A stretch of DNA of 64,000 bases, from the NCBI GenBank assembly GCA_020465985.1, contig JAANYP010000753.1, forward strand, positions 55,001 through 119,000, read 5' to 3'. Numbering within the stretch: the first letter of the stretch is position 1; each line of letters starts with the position of its first letter. Below the pieces are notes generated by a model. That model was not told the DNA's origin. It was given only the letters and a program-made list of their open reading frames with translations, and searched no databases. Positions 61,008 to 64,000 of this stretch are shown here, piece after piece. This stretch comes from Centrapalus pauciflorus (lineage: Eukaryota; Streptophyta; Magnoliopsida; Asterales; Asteraceae). The position numbers and the translations under genes were made by a program.

Positions 61008-61434
61008 CTATTTGGTACTGATTCCTAAGATGAAGATTGTAATAGAAATCTTAAGAAAATAGTAAAAAAATTTCCTGGGGCGCTGCCTTCGGCAACAATT
61101 AGTCTCCACAACTCAATAATTATATAAATCGTTGATGGCTTTACTCTTTTAGTCCAATTTGTAAGCAAGATTTGGAGTTGGTCACTTGGTCTATGGATGG
61201 AGTTTACAAATAATTTTATGCTTATGTTCATTGGAGTTTATGAAATGTCAGCATGTTGAATACTTATCTACCCTAGACAACATACAATTGCAACTTTAGA
61301 CGATTAAAAGTAGGCGAGTCATCCCCAAGTATGACAGAATAGTGAAAGCGGCAAAGTAAGCTTACTGAATTGACACTCCTATAAGGATTTCTCAGCTACG
61401 GTCCCTGTCCCTAGAAAATTCAGCCTGGATCAGT
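61008..61434. other. Unassigned, AT-rich
   Basis: No supported gene. The minus-strand ORF at 61025-61231 has no visible family feature. It may be the interior of the CACTA element. Confidence 0.35.
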
Positions 61435-61608
61435 TTGCAAGGCCATCACAAAGATAAATTAATTGAACTACTCAACCTTTTTGAAGACATCTTTAGTTCT
61501 CCCAAAAAACTACCATCGAAACAAAGTTTGAATCATGTCATCATCCTCAATGAAGGTGCTGATCTCATCAACTTAACAACCTATAGACATGGAGTGTTGA
61601 AGAAAACA
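61435..61608 (+). pseudogene. Ty3/gypsy RT N-terminal fragment
   Basis: The plus-strand frame LLNLFEDIFSSPKKLPSKQS with NHVIILNEGADLINLTTYRHG matches the conserved segment just before reverse transcriptase (LL..F.D.F..P..LPP.R..DH.I.L..GA.P.N.RPYR), including order and spacing. Homology fades after about 58 codons and there is no RT core. It is an isolated decayed fragment. Confidence 0.65.
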
Positions 61609-61714
61609 ATTAGAATACCTGGTATAGAAAATGCTCGAATATTCCAATGGCTGATATTGAAGGAGAGGATTACACTCTCTCCTTCATGGGTAATATATAG
61701 GCAAAATTTTGAAG

Positions 61715-61830
61715 ACCAAACCAAAAACTGAACCAAACCGATTTCAGATTGGACAAAACCAAACCGAAAAATGAATTCACAATCGTTTTGGTTCGGTTTG
61801 AAAACCAAGAAAACCGAATTTTCTAAATCT
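61715..61830. repeat. AACCGAA-rich patch similar to the hAT MITE interior
   Basis: Repeated ACCAAACCGAAAA and the inverse TTTGGTTCGGTTT form an imperfect inverted repeat that resembles the interior of the MITE at 39570-40169. No TAGGGGTGAGCA termini are present. Confidence 0.55.
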
Positions 61831-62619
61831 TGTTTTAATTCACTGTGCTATAACTGCTGTTAGCTTTCCTATTTGAAGTCAATTACACAAATATAGCCAT
61901 CTAGGCATTAAGGCAATTAGGCATATACCAAATACAATAGAACACTTAAGAAAAATCTAAGACAAATATAACCATATAGCCACATACACATTGCAAAGAA
62001 GTCAATTACCAAATCTGAGACAAAAGAGCAATAAATTAACTACAGACTCCAACAATATATTTCACCTAGTATTGATGAAAATTCTCTTTTTCTGCATATG
62101 TATAGAAGCAAGAAACTAGATGATTCTGGGCAAGGTAAAACATGAATCTTGAGCCATAAAAAAAAAACCAAATTTCTTTGAGGAAGATAACTTGGTGAAC
62201 ATGAATAAGACAACTTTAGTTTGCATCATAACAAATTAATATTGTACTGTTATTTCCTCCATCTCATCATAATAACGACGTGTAATAGGACACATAGTTT
62301 AAACATACCTTTATAACTATTTGCCATATGTCTAATTTTAAACACCATTAATGACCATAGATAAGACTCTTTTAATTTGAACCAATAAATTATAAAATAA
62401 ATAGTGCAAGATAATACATAAAGAGTTGGTAAATAGAAACAATATAAATGGTCTTGACTCCACTTGATATGTTTCTAAAAACTAGATTATATGATATTTT
62501 ACTCCAACATATAAAGACATTCTTAAGATTTATTTTAGAGCTCTAATGGTATATATAGTAGTTGTAGTAGCAAATACTCATGTAATGATTGAAGCTTCTC
62601 AGTAAAACTGCATGAATAT
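61831..62619. other. AT-rich DNA, nothing recognised
   Basis: No gene or repeat can be supported here. Confidence 0.4.
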
Positions 62620-62831
62620 GATCAGTGACATTGTAATATATAGTTACCTGCAAATGAAGTTGATACTTATTGGATCGTCGTATGCTCTGTGTATATGTAG
62701 TGATAAAAGAAATACAGGCGTTTTATTTAATTAATGGAATTGACCAAATATGAAATCAAACCATAAATTGGATGGCTATCTACTGCATGATCTGATCAGT
62801 GACATTGTAATATATAGTTACCTGCAAATGA
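62620..62831. repeat. 38-bp direct repeat (62620-62657 and 62794-62831)
   Basis: GATCAGTGACATTGTAATAT and the rest of the 38-bp unit are identical in both copies, 174 bp apart. On the minus strand each reads TCATTTGCAGGTAACTATA, which contains both an acceptor-like and a donor-like signal. The second copy adjoins a stretch (62832-62899) that could be a small exon. Confidence 0.75.
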
Positions 62832-63243
62832 CTCTCTACATGGGCGATCTTTAGTCCTCTCACTTTCATTATCTAGAAAATTGACTTCGGAGTTGCCTCT
62901 GCAAAAAAACCAAAAACATTTCAAGTTTTGACCAACTAAAATCATTGATTAAATTAAATTAGATGACATGTATAAAAAAAAATAAGTAAACATCACCAAT
63001 TAAAATTCTAATTTATTCAGTTATTTTAAGTTTTCCATTTTCAACCAATGATCGATATATCATGTGCTATCTAAAGAAACTACTCGATCAACTGATTAGG
63101 TCCTATTAATGATACTATAGTTGCAACGAATTAACTATTTGTAAAATTAACAATCCATGGCTTGGTGGAGTAAGTTGCATAATTTAAACAAATTGTGACA
63201 CAACCAAAATGCTTAAACAATACGATAAACTTACTCCATACAG

Positions 63244-63345
63244 TCAATTTCGATCAGACCCACTTGAAAATCCATGGCAGAGTGTGAATGAGAGCTGGGC
63301 GGAGAATGTGCTCTTGCCAACACCACCTTTACCAGAGAAAACCAA
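63244..63345 (-). pseudogene. NBP35-like P-loop NTPase fragment (frameshifted)
   Basis: The minus strand encodes VLVFSGKGGVGKSTFSAQL followed by SFTL, matching the Walker A (GKGGVGKST) and the characteristic FSAQLSF continuation of the cytosolic Fe-S scaffold NTPase NBP35. After FTL the expected AMDFQVGLIEID continues in another frame, so two bases are lost or one gained. A donor-like GTAAG follows. Only about 45 residues are represented, with no flanking NBP35 exons recognised. Nearby transposon sequence suggests a captured or stranded gene fragment. Confidence 0.65.
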
Positions 63346-63929
63346 CACATATACAATCACAAAATGAATATGTAGCTAAAGAATAATCATTATGGAATAG
63401 TTATTTTTATATTTTACTACTATGTATCATAAGTCAAGAATTAATCATCCGGTCATATGAATTAGGATTCAATAACTATTATAACTTGGATATTAAGTAA
63501 CCCCATCCAGACCATTTACATTACCATCTTCTACCCTTTTATCTTGATAATTAACAGAGCAAATAGAATGAGCCCCAATATGGCTAAGGCAATTGAAAAT
63601 ATTGTCACCCAAAGTGTATTTTTAAAGCAAATAACTTCCTAGCTCACTATACTAATATATGATATTATCATTGTTATAAACTAGATACATAGGATAAGCT
63701 ATAGGCATACACCATGCAATAATCAATCGGATGAAATGTGTAACATACTGAAAGAAAATCAAATTATTCATAAACATCCAAAGATAACGAAACCAGCCAA
63801 CTCCCACGAAACCCAATTACATTGAAAGACACAAAAAGTCATAATAGTAACAAATCGAGTGACATTCGAGATTGTTACTAAGAGAAACTATTTTTATTTT
63901 CAAGAGCACATAACTCCACATGAACTTAC
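63346..63929. other. AT-rich DNA, possibly intronic
   Basis: No ORF or repeat is supported. It lies between the NBP35-like fragment and a possible exon at the edge, so it could be an intron. Confidence 0.35.
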
Positions 63930-64000
63930 GGAGTGTCCCACGGCTTAGGCTCTGGCACAGCAACAACCATGCCTTGCATCTCCTGTGTGAGTACAACCTG
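63930..64000 (-). CDS. Possible partial exon at window edge (unknown)
   Basis: On the minus strand 71 bp of open sequence ends at a perfect donor GTAAGT (63929-63924). One frame reads EMQGMVVAVPEPKPWDTP, balanced in composition and with higher GC than the surroundings. A second frame is also open. The product is not recognised and does not match the N-terminal part of NBP35 as I know it. The exon continues beyond the window. Confidence 0.3.

Noticed and set aside
62690..62699. TGTAGTG near 62697 as the second CACTA terminus
   Set aside because: Only seven bases match the expected inverse end, and the flanking three bases do not repeat the AAC found before 58960.

Overview
The window is plant nuclear DNA: introns with GT..AG borders, plant LTR retrotransposons primed by initiator-Met tRNA, a CACTA-type end, a hAT-type MITE and a plant-type LTV1 gene. 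Element types and the LTR-borne GAACTCGCCGAGTTC palindromes suggest an Asteraceae genome, perhaps the lettuce tribe; that is an inference from memory, not proved here. Only two loci look like functional host genes: a small secreted-peptide-like ORF (415-708, +) and a complete four-exon LTV1 ribosome-biogenesis gene (4275-1608, -). At least 80 percent of the rest is transposable elements or their debris.

Layout. (1) 1-4.8 kb: host genes. (2) 4829-15412: Ty3/gypsy element A on the minus strand, TSD TACAT, nearly identical 1.0 kb LTRs, interrupted gag and pol, extra ORFs between PBS and gag, and a nested 2.5 kb solo-LTR-like insertion E (11236-13781, TSD CCTCT). (3) 15.4-18.2 kb: intergenic DNA with microsatellites and a 42-bp tandem repeat. 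(4) 18190-30552: a solo-LTR-like element F (TSD TATTT) split by gypsy element B (19593-30145, minus strand, TSD ATTGT), which is older and heavily mutated. (5) 30558-58130: an inverted, degenerate genomic copy of LTV1 (intron 1 to 3' flank) split by Ty1/copia element C (31698-57218). C has an env-like third ORF and itself carries a 600-bp hAT MITE (39570-40169, TSD ACCAAAGT) and gypsy element D (44100-55807, TSD AAGCT). D is a tandem structure with three LTR starts inside one TSD pair: a deleted unit followed by a full LTR-internal-LTR. (6) 58.2-64 kb: an AT microsatellite, a CACTA end with subterminal repeats and possible transposon exons, a decayed gypsy RT piece, a frameshifted NBP35-like P-loop fragment and a possible exon at the right edge.

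Nesting order follows from the target-site duplications: LTV1 duplication first, then F and C into it, then B into F, and the MITE and D into C; E went into A. LTR similarity agrees: B looks oldest among the gypsy elements (many LTR differences), A and D are very young (a few differences per LTR pair). No RNA gene or CRISPR array was seen, and there is no clear sign of a wholly new system. The best leads are the intron-like 82-bp insertion in D's pol, D's tandem architecture, A's extra leader ORFs, the small DY-motif peptide, and the NBP35 fragment near CACTA sequence.
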